From NCBI GenBank assembly GCA_963728445.1, contig CAVSJO010000006.1, forward strand, positions 434,001 through 498,000: 64,000 nucleotides of DNA, read 5' to 3'. How positions within the stretch are numbered: the first letter of the stretch is position 1; each line of letters opens with the position of its first letter. Made by a program: the position numbers and the translations under genes. This DNA is from CAVSJO01 sp963728445. GTDB taxonomy: Bacteria > Gemmatimonadota > Gemmatimonadetes > Longimicrobiales > RSA9. This document shows positions 7,829 through 16,768 of this stretch, in pieces. The notes beneath the pieces were generated by a model. The model made no database searches. It had not been told where the DNA came from and saw nothing but the letters and a program-made list of their open reading frames with translations.

Positions 7829-8243
7829 CTTCCGGCACTGGACGATCGAGGGGCACGAGGTTCTGGCGGGCCGGAGCGCCCGGGACAACGACGCCCTGAC
7901 CTTCGGGGAAGCGCATCCCCGGGACTGGTGGATGCACGTCTCCGGTACGCCGGGCAGCCACGTCATCGTGCGGTGCCGTGGCGACGCCGAGCCGCCGCGG
8001 AGCGTCCTGGAGAAGGCGGCCGCAATCGCCGCGTGGCACAGCAAGGCGCGAAATTCCCGGGGCAAGGTGAGCGTGCACGTCTGCCGGGCGTCGGACGTGC
8101 GAAAGCCCCGCGGCGCTCCGCCCGGTCAGGTGCAGCTCCGCAGCTGGGAGGTGCTCCGGGTCTACCCACGCGACGAGCCGGAGACGCCGCCGGCTAGCGA
8201 TTCCTCTCGGCGGTCATCTCCGTTCGGCCCTGAACCAGCGTGA
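7821..8243 (+). CDS. Stand-alone NFACT-R (DUF814) domain protein
   Basis: The 140-residue product from the TTG at 7821 is almost entirely one NFACT-R domain. The diagnostic segment runs from GHEVLAGRSARDNDALTF through HPRDWWMHVSGTPGSHVIV to AAIAAWHSKARNSRGKVSVH. In full-length NFACT proteins (RqcH/Tae2/FbpA) this domain helps bind the 60S/50S-tRNA complex during rescue of stalled ribosomes. Single-domain versions are known but poorly understood. The start codon overlaps the stop of the response regulator. The 3' end overlaps the convergent serine hydrolase by 50 bp. The pairing of a receiver domain with NFACT-R is unusual and suggests regulated ribosome- or RNA-related activity. This is inference. 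Confidence 0.8.
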   Translation: MPDFRHWTIEGHEVLAGRSARDNDALTFGEAHPRDWWMHVSGTPGSHVIVRCRGDAEPPRSVLEKAAAIAAWHSKARNSRGKVSVHVCRASDVRKPRGAPPGQVQLRSWEVLRVYPRDEPETPPASDSSRRSSPFGPEPA

Positions 8244-9585
8244 ACCCCGTGGCGCGCCCGTCCTCGACGCGAAACGAGATGCGAAGCGAGGGGTCGAACT
8301 CGGCACCGAACGTCCCGCCTTCGAACGGAATCAGCTCGAACCGCTGCTGTCCCTCCGGCTGAACCTCGAGCCGGTCCCCGACCTCCATGATCTCCACCGC
8401 CACGGGCCGCCCGTCCGGAAGGGTGAGCGTGTAGTGACCCGGGTACGCCGCGCGCTGCTCGGCCGAGAGGGTGATCCGCTGCGGCCTGCTCTCGAGGGGG
8501 AGTCCGAGCATGACGCGCAGGATCGAGCGGAGCAGCAGGTCCGGTGACGCGCCTCCCGAATTCGTGAGCACGGTGACAGAGATCTTCCGGTCGGGTACGT
8601 AGGCATTCGACGTGATGAACCCCGGGATCCCCCCGCCGTGGGAAACAACCGGGTGACCGGCGACGGAGTCGAGCGTCAGGCCGAATCCGTACCTGTGCGC
8701 CGCCGCCGCGCCAACGGGGGTCGTCATCCGGCGGTAGGAGTCGGGGGACACCACGGCGCCGGACGCCAGGAGCCCGTTCCACCGGGCGAGGTCGCCGACG
8801 GTGGAGCACAGGGCCCCCGCGGAATACGGCTGGGTCATGCTCAGGAACGGCGCGTGCTGCCAGCCGCCCTCGGCCTTCTGGTATCCGGGGGCCCGGCCGG
8901 GCAGAATCCTCTGATCGTCGCAGTAGAAGGTGTGCTGGAGCCCGAGAGGCCGCACCAGCTCGGACTCGATGTAACGAGGGTACGGTTCTCCGGTCAGCGT
9001 GTCGAGCAGCATCCCCAGGACGACGTAGCCGCTGTTGTCGTAGCGCCAGTCCGTGCCCGGCGCGAACCACAGCGTGTCCAGGGCGGTGAGGGCGACGAGC
9101 GTGTCGGGCGGCATGTCCTCCCGGAAGCGATCCTGCCAGCGCGCACCGATGTCCGTATAGCTGGGAATGCCCGAGGTGTGGTTCAGGAGCTGACGGATGG
9201 TGACGCCGCGCCAGGCGGCGGGCAGGCCCGCGACGTACGCGGCGATGCTGTCGTCCAGCGAGAGCCGCCCCGCCTCCGAGAGCCGCATCACGGCCGCGGA
9301 CGTGAACTGCTTGGTGATGGAGCCGATCTCGTAGAGCGTCCCGGGTCCGGCGTCCACGTCCTGCTCCAGGTCGGCCTTCCCGTAGCCCGCGCGCACCAGC
9401 GTGTCGGGTCCCCGTGTGACCTGGACCGAGATGCCCGGCGCCTGCCCGCTCTCCACGAAGTCCCGGGCCAGGGAGTCCACCAGGGTCCGGATGGTGGCGG
9501 CGTCCGGCGCCGGCGGTGCCGACGTCGCCTGCGCCGCAACGCTGCAGGGCGCGAGGGCAAGGAGCAGGATGGCGAAGCGGCACAT
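8194..9585 (-). CDS. Exported serine hydrolase, beta-lactamase/D-Ala-D-Ala carboxypeptidase family
   Basis: A 463-residue class C beta-lactamase-like hydrolase, probably periplasmic. It starts at ATG 9585 with a clean signal peptide (MCRFAILLLALAPCSVAAQA). The catalytic motifs are S89-I-T-K92, Y182-D-N184 and HGG in SHGGGIPG, matching SxxK, YxN and HxG. A C-terminal DUF3471-like beta domain follows about residue 380 (YPGHYTLTLPDGRPVAVEIM). Such enzymes include esterases, D-aminopeptidases and cell-wall peptidases. The substrate cannot be told. An in-frame extension upstream to 9762 would run into the promoter region of the divergent TPR gene and is rejected. Confidence 0.9.
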   Translation of the reverse strand: MCRFAILLLALAPCSVAAQATSAPPAPDAATIRTLVDSLARDFVESGQAPGISVQVTRGPDTLVRAGYGKADLEQDVDAGPGTLYEIGSITKQFTSAAVMRLSEAGRLSLDDSIAAYVAGLPAAWRGVTIRQLLNHTSGIPSYTDIGARWQDRFREDMPPDTLVALTALDTLWFAPGTDWRYDNSGYVVLGMLLDTLTGEPYPRYIESELVRPLGLQHTFYCDDQRILPGRAPGYQKAEGGWQHAPFLSMTQPYSAGALCSTVGDLARWNGLLASGAVVSPDSYRRMTTPVGAAAAHRYGFGLTLDSVAGHPVVSHGGGIPGFITSNAYVPDRKISVTVLTNSGGASPDLLLRSILRVMLGLPLESRPQRITLSAEQRAAYPGHYTLTLPDGRPVAVEIMEVGDRLEVQPEGQQRFELIPFEGGTFGAEFDPSLRISFRVEDGRATGFTLVQGRTEMTAERNR

Positions 9586-9760
9586 GGCGCGTCCTCGGGT
9601 TGTGATGGAGGAATACAGCATCCCGGAAGATAGGGGTGAATGCCGTCCTCGTGGCAGGGGGTTCGAGCGGAGAGGACTGCCCTTCCGCAGCGGCCGCCCG
9701 CGCCCCATCTTCCGTATCCGTCGGGTCATACCGGCCCCCCCTTCGAAGGAAGTACCGTTC

Positions 9761-12199
9761 ATGGCCGTTGCGGGCCGCTGGCTTCAGACGTTCTTCAACG
9801 AGCTCCGACGGCGACGCGTGTTCCGGGTCGCCGGATTCTATCTGGTGGTCGGATGGCTGCTCATCCAGGTGGCCACGTCGACGTTCCCGTATCTCGCCCT
9901 GCCGGACTGGACGATCACCCTCGTCATCGTTCTGGTCGTCCTCGGCCTGCCGGTGGCACTCGTCCTGGCCTGGCTGTTCGACGCGACGGCCAGCGGAATC
10001 GAGCGCACGCCGCCGCAGGCCGACGTGGCCGGCGAGGGTTCGACGGCGGCCGCCCCGTGGCCACCGCCCGAGTGGTCTGCTGCACCTGACGAGGGCGGTC
10101 ACAGCCCGGGGCTGCGCCGAGCGGCCGTCGCCGCCGTGCTGGTCCTGGTCGCCGTCGGCGCCTGGGGCGCCTGGGTTCGCTTCTTCCGGCCGGCGCCGAT
10201 CTCCGGTCAGGCCCTGGCGGTGCTGCCGTTCTCCGTGCAGGGCGGTGGCGACGTGAAGTTCCTCGGTGAGGGTCTCGTCGACATCGTGAGCCGGGACCTG
10301 GATGGTGCGGGTGGCATGCGCGCGCTGCATCCCGCCGTCGTGCTGCGCGAAGCGCAGAAGGTGGCCGGCGACGAACCGATCGACCCGGACATGGCGCGCC
10401 GCATCGCGGCTCGCGCCGGCGCCGGACTCTATCTGCTCGGCAGCGTGCAGGAGGCGGCCGGCAAGCTGCGCATCGACGCCGGGATCTACCAGTCGGCAGA
10501 CACGTCCGGCGCGGGACTCGCTTCGGCGACGGTGGACGGAGACACCGCCCACGTCTTCGCCCTCGTCGACGCCCTCGCGGCCCGCCTGATGGCGAACCTG
10601 GAGCACGGGGTCAGCGGCCGCCTCGCCCAGACGGCGGCCGTCACCAGTCGGTCGCTGCCCGCGCTGCGCGCCTACCTGGAGGGGGAGCACGCTCTCCGCG
10701 CCGCGGAGTTCGACACCGCCATCGCGCGCTTCCAGTCCGCCGTCGCCGAGGACAGCACCTTCTCTCTCGCCTACTACCGCCTCGGCGTCGCCGCGTGGTG
10801 GGGCTTCCGCGACGCGATCGTGCCCGGCGCCATCGATGATGCGCTGCGCTATTCGGACCGCCTCGACGACCGGGACCGACAGCTCGTCGAGGCGGCGCAC
10901 GACATGATCGAGGGCCGCGCCGACGACGCCGAGCGGAAGTATCGATCGATCCTGGCGGAGTACCCGGGAGACCTGGACGCTCAATTCCAGCTCGCGACGC
11001 TGCTCCTCACCTACAACCCGATGCGCGGCCGCCCCGTGGAGGAGGCCCGCGCGCCGTTCGACGACGTCCTCGCGGCGGACCCGAAGTTCATCTGCCCCAT
11101 ATGAAGCATGCTCCACCTCGCCGGGCGCGAGGAAGACTGGACTGCCTACCGCCGGCTCGCTCCCCTCGCCGACGGCGACACCCTCGATCTCATCGACCGC
11201 GTAGCCCTGGCCGAGGCCGCGGGCGACAGCGCCGGGATCGAGGCCGAGATCCGCAAGATCGTGGACGCGGGTCCTGGCGAGGTGATGGGCGGCATCGCAT
11301 CGACCGCTGCCTGGACCCGCGACCTCGCCACCAGCAACCGGCTCGCCGAGCGGGCGATCCGCGACGGCTCCACACCGAACGTGCGGGCGACGGGACACCT
11401 CGCGCGGGGGCTCGTGGACGTTCTCGGCGGGCGCCCGCAGAAGATGCAGCAGGACCTGTCGGCGGCCGCTTCGTTCGGAATCGATCGCATTCCGTATGTC
11501 GGAAGCATCCCTCTCTGGTCGCTGATGATACGGTTCACGTGCGCGGCGACCCCGATCCTGGACGTTCCCGCCGAAGCCGTACGGCAGATCCGTGATGTGG
11601 TGGGGCGGCAAGTGATCGACGGGGCCGTGACGGACTCCCGGGCCGCCCAACTCCTGCCGGCACTGCGGCTCTACCGCCTGGGCGTGCTGAGTGCACGCCT
11701 GGGCGAGGCGGATTCTGCCGTCGCGATCGCGAATCACATGATGCGACTGCCCGTACCGGATGGACTCGACACGGTCGTGCTGGGAATGGCGCAGGGCGTG
11801 CGCTCCCGTGCGGCGTGGGCCCGCGGCGACGTCGATCGGGCGCTCCTCCTGGCGGACAGCGCGGCCCGGGTGCAGATCCCGGCGGACGTGATCAGGATCT
11901 GGGACCGGTCGATGGAGAACTACGTGCGCGCGGAGCTGCTCTATCAGGCCGGACGCTACGACGAGGCGCTGCCACTGTGGCGCAACGCGCTCGACGTGGG
12001 AGCCGTCGGCGAACATGTCTACGGCGCGGTGGCCCAGCTCCGGCAGGCGCAGATCTACGACAAACAGGGCAACGTCGCGGCCGCGGTGAAGCATTACGCC
12101 CGCTTCGTCCAGCTCTGGCAGGATGCAGAGCCCCCGCTCCAGCCGGTCGTCCGGGACGCGCGGCACCGGCTGCAGGCACTGCAGAGCGCGAGCGGCTGA
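9761..12199 (+). pseudogene. TolB/FlgO-like membrane TPR protein split by an in-frame TGA
   Basis: One continuous reading frame runs from ATG 9761 (GAAGGA upstream) to 12199, but is interrupted by a single TGA at 11102-11104. The N-terminal part (447 codons) has the motif FNELRRRRVFRVAGFY, two membrane helices, ISGQALAVLPFS of a TolB/FlgO-like domain, and TPR-like helices. The text then reads DPKFICPI-stop-SMLHLAGREEDW and continues in the same frame with more TPR repeats to a natural end (LQALQSASG). Both halves are typical of one family of about 800 residues, and a Trp codon (TGG) at the stop would restore it. So it is a nonsense mutation, a sequencing error or rare readthrough. Each half alone could be translated; an ATG at 11108 would start the second. 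Confidence 0.7.
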
Positions 12200-12260
12200 G
12201 ATCAACGCTTTAAGCTCTTCGCGCGTCAAAGACTCGGTAACTTCCACCTCACGCACGAGA

Positions 12261-14327
12261 ATGCAGATGAAGCAGACGAATGCAGGTGCCCGCGTGTCGC
12301 AGGGCGCCCTCGTTGCCCTTGCCGTACTGGCTGCCGCGACGGCGCCGGTCGCGGCACAGGCGCCGGCAGCAGGCACCAGCCTCGGCATCGACACGACAAA
12401 CATGGATCGCAGCGTTCGCCCGCAGGACGATTTCTTCCGGTTCGTGAACGGCGGCTGGCTCGACCGGACGGAGATCCCGGCCGACAAGTCCAGCTGGGGC
12501 TCGTTCCAGCAGCTCGCGGATCGGAGTGACGACGCGCTGAAGGAGATCGTGGAGGCGGCCGCCGCAGACGCGACGGCGAAGCCAGGCTCCGAGACCCAGA
12601 AGGTCCGGGACTACTACAACGCCTTCATGGACACGGCGCGCATCGAGCAGCTCGGACTCTCCCCTCTGCAGGGCGAGCTCGACGCCATCGCCGCCGTTTC
12701 CTCGAAGGAGCAGCTTCCGCAGGCATTCGCACGGCTCCGGAGGCAGTTCGCCCGGACGCCACTTGGCGCGGGCGTCGGTCAGGACCAGAAGAATTCCTCC
12801 GCCTACACGGTCTACCTGGGTCAGAGCGGTCTCGGCATGCCGGACCGCGACTACTACCTCCGGGACGATCCGCAGTTCGAGGCCGTGCGGAAGGCGTACG
12901 CCGACTACATCACGAAGCTGATGACCCTGGGGAAGCAGCCGGATCCGGCGGCCGCCGCGCAGCGCATCCTGGCCCTGGAGACGGAGCTCGCAAAGCGGCA
13001 CTGGGATCGGGTGAAGAACCGGGACACGGAGGCGACCTACAACAGGATGAGCGTCTCGGAGCTCGACGCGCTCATGCCGGAATTCGACGTCAAGGCGATG
13101 CTCGCGGCGTCGGATCTCGGCGCGTCGAGTGCGGTCGTCGTTCGTCAGCCCACGTATCTGCCCGGTCTCGATTCCATCATCGCCTCCACGCCGCTGTCGA
13201 CGTGGAAGGACTACATGACGTATTCGCTCCTGGGCGCCTACGCGAACGACTTGTCGTCGGACTTCGTGCAGACGGAGTTCGACTTCTACGGAACGACCCT
13301 CTCGGGCCAGCAGGAGATGGAGCCCCGCTGGAAGCGGGGCGTCGGCGCGGTCGAGGGCGCCATGGGCGAGGCGGTGGGCAAGCTGTATGTGGCCAAGTAT
13401 TTCGAGCCGGCGAAGAAGGCCCGTATGGAGCAGCTCGTCCACAATCTGCTGGAGGCCTATCGGCAGGGGATCCAGGAGCTCGACTGGATGAGCCCCGCGA
13501 CGAAGAAGGCGGCCGAGAACAAGCTTGCCCACTTCACAGTCAAGATCGGCTATCCGGACAAATGGAAGGACTACTCGAGTCTCGACGTGAGGGCCGGTGA
13601 CCTCGTCGGCAACGTCCAGCGTGCCCGCGCGTGGGCCTACGACGACATGGTCTCCCGCCTCGGCAAGCCGGTCGACCGGTCCGAGTGGGGAATGACGCCC
13701 CAGACCGTCAACGCGTACTACAATCCGGTCAACAACGAGATCGTCTTTCCGGCCGCCATCCTGCAGCCGCCCTTCTTCAACTTCAAGGCGGACGACGCCG
13801 TGAACTACGGCGGCATCGTCGCCGTCATCGGACACGAGGTCAGCCACGGCTTCGACGACCAGGGCAGGAAATACGACGACGCCGGCAATCTGCGCGACTG
13901 GTGGACGCCGGAAGATGCAGAGGCGTTCCAGGCGCGCACGGCCAGGCTCGACGCGCAGTATTCATCGTACGCGCCGCTGGACACGCTCCACATCAACGGC
14001 AAGCTGACGATGGGCGAGAACATCGGCGACCTGAGCGGCCTGGCCATGGCGTACAAGGCCTACCACATGTCGCTGAATGGAAAGCCGGCGCCCGTCATCG
14101 ACGGATTCACGGGTGATCAGCGGTTCTTCATGGGCTGGGCTCAGGTCTGGCGAACGAAGACGCGCGATCAGGCGCTCCGCCGGCAGCTCATGACCGACCC
14201 CCATTCCCCCGGCCAGTACCGGGCCTTCATCCCCCTCACCGACATCGACGCCTTCTACAAGGCGTTCGACCTGAAGCCCGGCGACAGGATGTACCGGGCT
14301 CCCGAGGACCGGGTGAAAATCTGGTAG
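12261..14327 (+). CDS. M13-family metalloendopeptidase (neprilysin/PepO-like)
   Basis: An exported zinc peptidase of 688 residues, probably periplasmic and degrading oligopeptides. The signal peptide runs to about residue 34 (LAVLAAATAPVAAQA). The N-terminal M13 domain follows from RPQDDFFRFVNGGWLDRTEI. The catalytic domain carries NAYYNP (substrate-binding), the zinc motif H525-E-V-S-H529 in GHEVSHGFDDQGR, and the third ligand E586 in GENIGD. The C-terminal RAFIPLTDIDAFYKAFDLKPGD and final W are as in the family. Length is normal. The start ATG 12261 is chosen because the signal peptide begins there. It follows the TPR gene after 61 bp and ends at a strong bidirectional terminator. Confidence 0.95.
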   Translation: MQMKQTNAGARVSQGALVALAVLAAATAPVAAQAPAAGTSLGIDTTNMDRSVRPQDDFFRFVNGGWLDRTEIPADKSSWGSFQQLADRSDDALKEIVEAAAADATAKPGSETQKVRDYYNAFMDTARIEQLGLSPLQGELDAIAAVSSKEQLPQAFARLRRQFARTPLGAGVGQDQKNSSAYTVYLGQSGLGMPDRDYYLRDDPQFEAVRKAYADYITKLMTLGKQPDPAAAAQRILALETELAKRHWDRVKNRDTEATYNRMSVSELDALMPEFDVKAMLAASDLGASSAVVVRQPTYLPGLDSIIASTPLSTWKDYMTYSLLGAYANDLSSDFVQTEFDFYGTTLSGQQEMEPRWKRGVGAVEGAMGEAVGKLYVAKYFEPAKKARMEQLVHNLLEAYRQGIQELDWMSPATKKAAENKLAHFTVKIGYPDKWKDYSSLDVRAGDLVGNVQRARAWAYDDMVSRLGKPVDRSEWGMTPQTVNAYYNPVNNEIVFPAAILQPPFFNFKADDAVNYGGIVAVIGHEVSHGFDDQGRKYDDAGNLRDWWTPEDAEAFQARTARLDAQYSSYAPLDTLHINGKLTMGENIGDLSGLAMAYKAYHMSLNGKPAPVIDGFTGDQRFFMGWAQVWRTKTRDQALRRQLMTDPHSPGQYRAFIPLTDIDAFYKAFDLKPGDRMYRAPEDRVKIW

Positions 14328-14354
14328 CTCCAGCGGAACCGGCCCATTGCACGA

Positions 14355-14382
14355 GGGGGGCGTCCCGGCCGGGACGCCCCCC
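14355..14382. terminator. Bidirectional terminator between convergent genes
   Basis: A perfect 28-bp palindrome (arms GGGGGGCGTCCC and GGGACGCCCCCC around GGCC) lies between the M13 peptidase and the convergent membrane-protein gene. It is followed by TTCGTCGT on the plus strand, and the outer bases ACGA/TCGT extend pairing. There is no long U-run, as often in GC-rich genomes. Confidence 0.75.
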
Positions 14383-14415
14383 TTCGTCGTGGCGGTGCCG
14401 GGCTGCGATGGGCCA

Positions 14416-15087
14416 CTACACGATCGTGATGACCCGCGTTGCCGCCCGCGCCCGCACACGCGCAGGAAGCCGACGCGCGGGCCGCAGCCCCATGTTCAGC
14501 AGGACCCACTGACCGATCGTGACCACCACGGCCGCCGGATCCGTCGCCCCCGTCGTGTGCAGCAGGAGCCACTGGATCGGGATCAGCACGGCGGCGGCAG
14601 TCAGGAAGGCCCGGCTCTCGGGACTCCACGCCGGCGCGCGGCCCGCCGGATCGGCGTCGCCGAAGAAGACCCACCATACCGCCAGCCCGGCGAACGCTAC
14701 GTAGGCCGCCGACGCGATCCACCCCAGCGTCGCATCCGTGCCGGACACCGCGCCGCCGAACGCCCCTGCCTCGGGATGGATTGCCATCGTCCAGACGACC
14801 AGCGCGGCCATCGGTACGTGGAACGCCAGGAGCAGCCCGCCGAAGGGGCGCCGCGCTCCACGCCATCCCGTCCACAGCGTCGCCCCGGCGACCGACACCG
14901 CCACCAGCGGAATCCACAGTCCCGCCGCTCCGCCCGCCACTCCCGGTCCCCACATCCCCGCCTCGGCCGAGCCTCTCAGCAGCGATCCCACCAGAGGAAG
15001 CCAGAACAGCAGTCCGGCCACGCCCGTCCACGCCAGAAGGGCGCGCAGGATCGGATCGGGATACCAGCCACGGGTCTCGGTACTCAT
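14416..15087 (-). CDS. Hypothetical multi-pass membrane protein
   Basis: I do not recognise this 223-residue protein. From ATG 15087 (GGAGAA about 11 bp upstream) it has six hydrophobic segments, approximately residues 14-34, 46-66, 78-98, 115-137, 155-172 and 178-200. It ends in an Arg/Ala-rich cytoplasmic tail. The layout resembles small integral proteins of the DoxX/TspO type, but no signature is clear. A longer frame upstream to 15279 is basic and non-hydrophobic, and so unlikely to be translated. It stands alone, divergent from the methyltransferase gene. Confidence 0.65.
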   Translation of the reverse strand: MSTETRGWYPDPILRALLAWTGVAGLLFWLPLVGSLLRGSAEAGMWGPGVAGGAAGLWIPLVAVSVAGATLWTGWRGARRPFGGLLLAFHVPMAALVVWTMAIHPEAGAFGGAVSGTDATLGWIASAAYVAFAGLAVWWVFFGDADPAGRAPAWSPESRAFLTAAAVLIPIQWLLLHTTGATDPAAVVVTIGQWVLLNMGLRPARRLPARVRARAATRVITIV

Positions 15088-15185
15088 TGCCAACCATTCT
15101 CCTCTTCGGGTTCGCTCTCCCCTACGGACACCGGGCCGCCCGGGTTTCGCCGACCTCTGGCTTCGGGCTGTGTTCGGTACGCGTG

Positions 15186-15202
15186 TTGGCACAAATTGCC
15201 AA
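15186..15202. repeat. Inverted repeat, possible operator
   Basis: TTGGCA-CAAAT-TGCCAA is a perfect 6-bp inverted repeat with a 5-bp AT-rich centre. It lies 99 bp upstream of the membrane-protein start at 15087, in the long divergent intergenic region, and resembles a repressor site. It is not a sigma-54 promoter, because the GG and GC are only 8 bp apart. Confidence 0.3.
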
Positions 15203-15411
15203 TGCGCTGGGGCCGATGGGGGGTGATATTTCGTGAGCGGGTGCCGCGCGCCGGCCGCCGAAGACGCCAACCGTCCCATCCGTGCCGCGGGATCGCCGGG
15301 TCCGCAGGCAGCGGTTCAGAACAGTCCACAAGCCCGGCCTTCCCGTCATACGCCACTGCGCGAGCGCATCCCTGCGCGACGGCGGTCGGAGCGCGGTATC
15401 TGCTCCACGAC

Positions 15412-15443
15412 AGAGGGGGCGACGCATCGTCGGCGCCCCCTCT
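15412..15443 (+). promoter_or_regulatory. Stable hairpin in the leader of the methyltransferase gene
   Basis: AGAGGGGGC pairs with GCCCCCTCT (9 bp), and inside it GACG pairs with CGTC around CAT, giving a two-part stem. It ends 60 bp before the RlmL-like start. No plus-strand gene precedes it for 1 kb, so it is more likely a leader structure or attenuator than an ordinary terminator. The remaining 15088-15503 region holds no gene I can support. Confidence 0.4.
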
Positions 15444-15503
15444 GCACGCTGCCTCCCTTCGTCGACCTTGCGCCGGACCGCGGCAGACCCGAGCCTCCTT
15501 TCC

Positions 15504-16622
15504 ATGTCAGCGTCCACTCCCCTCGAAGCCTTCGCCTCCACGTCGCCGGGCCTGGAGCCGGTGTGCGCTGCCGAGCTCCGCACCCTCGGAACGATCGGGA
15601 GCGAGACTCCCGGCGGCGTCGCGTTCAGGGCAGCTCCCGTCGACGTCATGCGCGCCTGCCTCCACCTGCGTGCGGCCAGCCACGTGCTGGTCCGTGTGGC
15701 CAGCTTTCGCGCCCGTGCCTTCTGGGAAATGGAGAAGCGGGTACGGGCCATCGCCTGGTCCGACTGGCTGGGCGACGGCCCTCTCGACGTGCGTGTCACG
15801 TCGAAGCGCTCGCGGCTCTACCACGAGGGGGCCATCGAGGAGCGACTGCGGCGGTGGCTCGGGCGTCCCGCAGGCTCGGGCGCCGGGACCCGGCAGCTTC
15901 TCGTCGTCCGCATCCGGCGGGACGAGTGCACGCTCTCCCTCGACGCCTCCGGGGGAAATCTTCACCGCCGGGGGTACCGCCTGGCAGTTGCGCGCGCACC
16001 GCTTCGCGAGACACTGGCCGCCGGGCTGCTCCTCGCCCTCGGCTGGACCGGGGACGTGCCGCTCCTCGACCCGTTCTGCGGCTCCGGAACACTTCCCATC
16101 GAGGCGGCCCTCCTGGCCCGGAGGATCGCACCCGGGCTGGCCTCCGCCGACCGCGTCCCTCCCCGTCACGCCTTCGAGGCGTGGCACGGGTTCGAGGTCG
16201 ACGCCTGGCGTGGTCTGGTCGAGCAGGCACGCGCGGCAATCCGTCCCCACGCCGACGTCGCCATCGCGGGTGCCGATCGGGACGCCGGAGCCGTGGAGGC
16301 CGCCGTCGCGAACGCTCAGCGCGCAGGGGTCGAAGGCGACGTCGCCATTCATCATCGTCCGCTCTCGGCCGTGGAGCCGGCCCGAGGCCCCGGGCTGTTC
16401 CTGACCAATCCTCCGTACGGCCAGCGGGTGCGTGGAGGCGAGGACCTCCGCGATCTGTACGCCGCCCTGGGCAGCCTGGCGCGGGCACGACTGCCTGAAT
16501 GGCAGGTGGCCTTCCTGTCCACCGAGCGGCGCCTGGAGGGGCAGACCGGACTCGACCTGGAGGAGGTGCTGCGGACGCGGAATGGGGGCATCCCGGTTCG
16601 TCTCGTCGCAACGAACCGGTGA
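15504..16622 (+). CDS. THUMP-domain class I methyltransferase, RlmL/Trm-G10-like
   Basis: An RNA base methyltransferase of 372 residues. The N-terminal ~170 residues form a ferredoxin-like/THUMP region (AFASTSPGLEPVCAAELRTL, then GPLDVRVTSKRSRLYHEGAI), followed by the linker LSLDASGGNLHRRGYRLAVA. The Rossmann methyltransferase domain has the SAM motif DPFCGSGTLPIEAALLARR and the catalytic TNPPYGQRV (NPPY). These are the hallmarks of COG0116, which includes 23S rRNA m2G2445 methyltransferase and tRNA-guanine methyltransferases. It lacks the second catalytic half of E. coli RlmL. The start at ATG 15504 matches the family N-terminus. Exact RNA target is uncertain. Confidence 0.88.
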   Translation: MSASTPLEAFASTSPGLEPVCAAELRTLGTIGSETPGGVAFRAAPVDVMRACLHLRAASHVLVRVASFRARAFWEMEKRVRAIAWSDWLGDGPLDVRVTSKRSRLYHEGAIEERLRRWLGRPAGSGAGTRQLLVVRIRRDECTLSLDASGGNLHRRGYRLAVARAPLRETLAAGLLLALGWTGDVPLLDPFCGSGTLPIEAALLARRIAPGLASADRVPPRHAFEAWHGFEVDAWRGLVEQARAAIRPHADVAIAGADRDAGAVEAAVANAQRAGVEGDVAIHHRPLSAVEPARGPGLFLTNPPYGQRVRGGEDLRDLYAALGSLARARLPEWQVAFLSTERRLEGQTGLDLEEVLRTRNGGIPVRLVATNR

Positions 16623-16768
16623 GCGTCGGAGAGGGCCCGGATACAAGAATCTCCCGCCGGGCCGCCATTCGCCCCATATTCGGGGCCCGGAAGGCCGCGG
16701 CATGGAGTATGGCGGCCGGTCCGGCAAACGGATGAAACGACATGGCTGCGGGCCCTGGAGGCTTCGGC

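Noticed and set aside
8162..12487. A 1441-codon minus-strand frame spanning serine hydrolase, TPR and M13 genes
   Set aside because: It crosses three real genes, partly antisense, with no protein-like pattern.
15186..15202. TTGGCAC...TTGC-like element considered as a sigma-54 promoter
   Set aside because: GG and GC are 8 bp apart instead of 10; better described as an inverted repeat.
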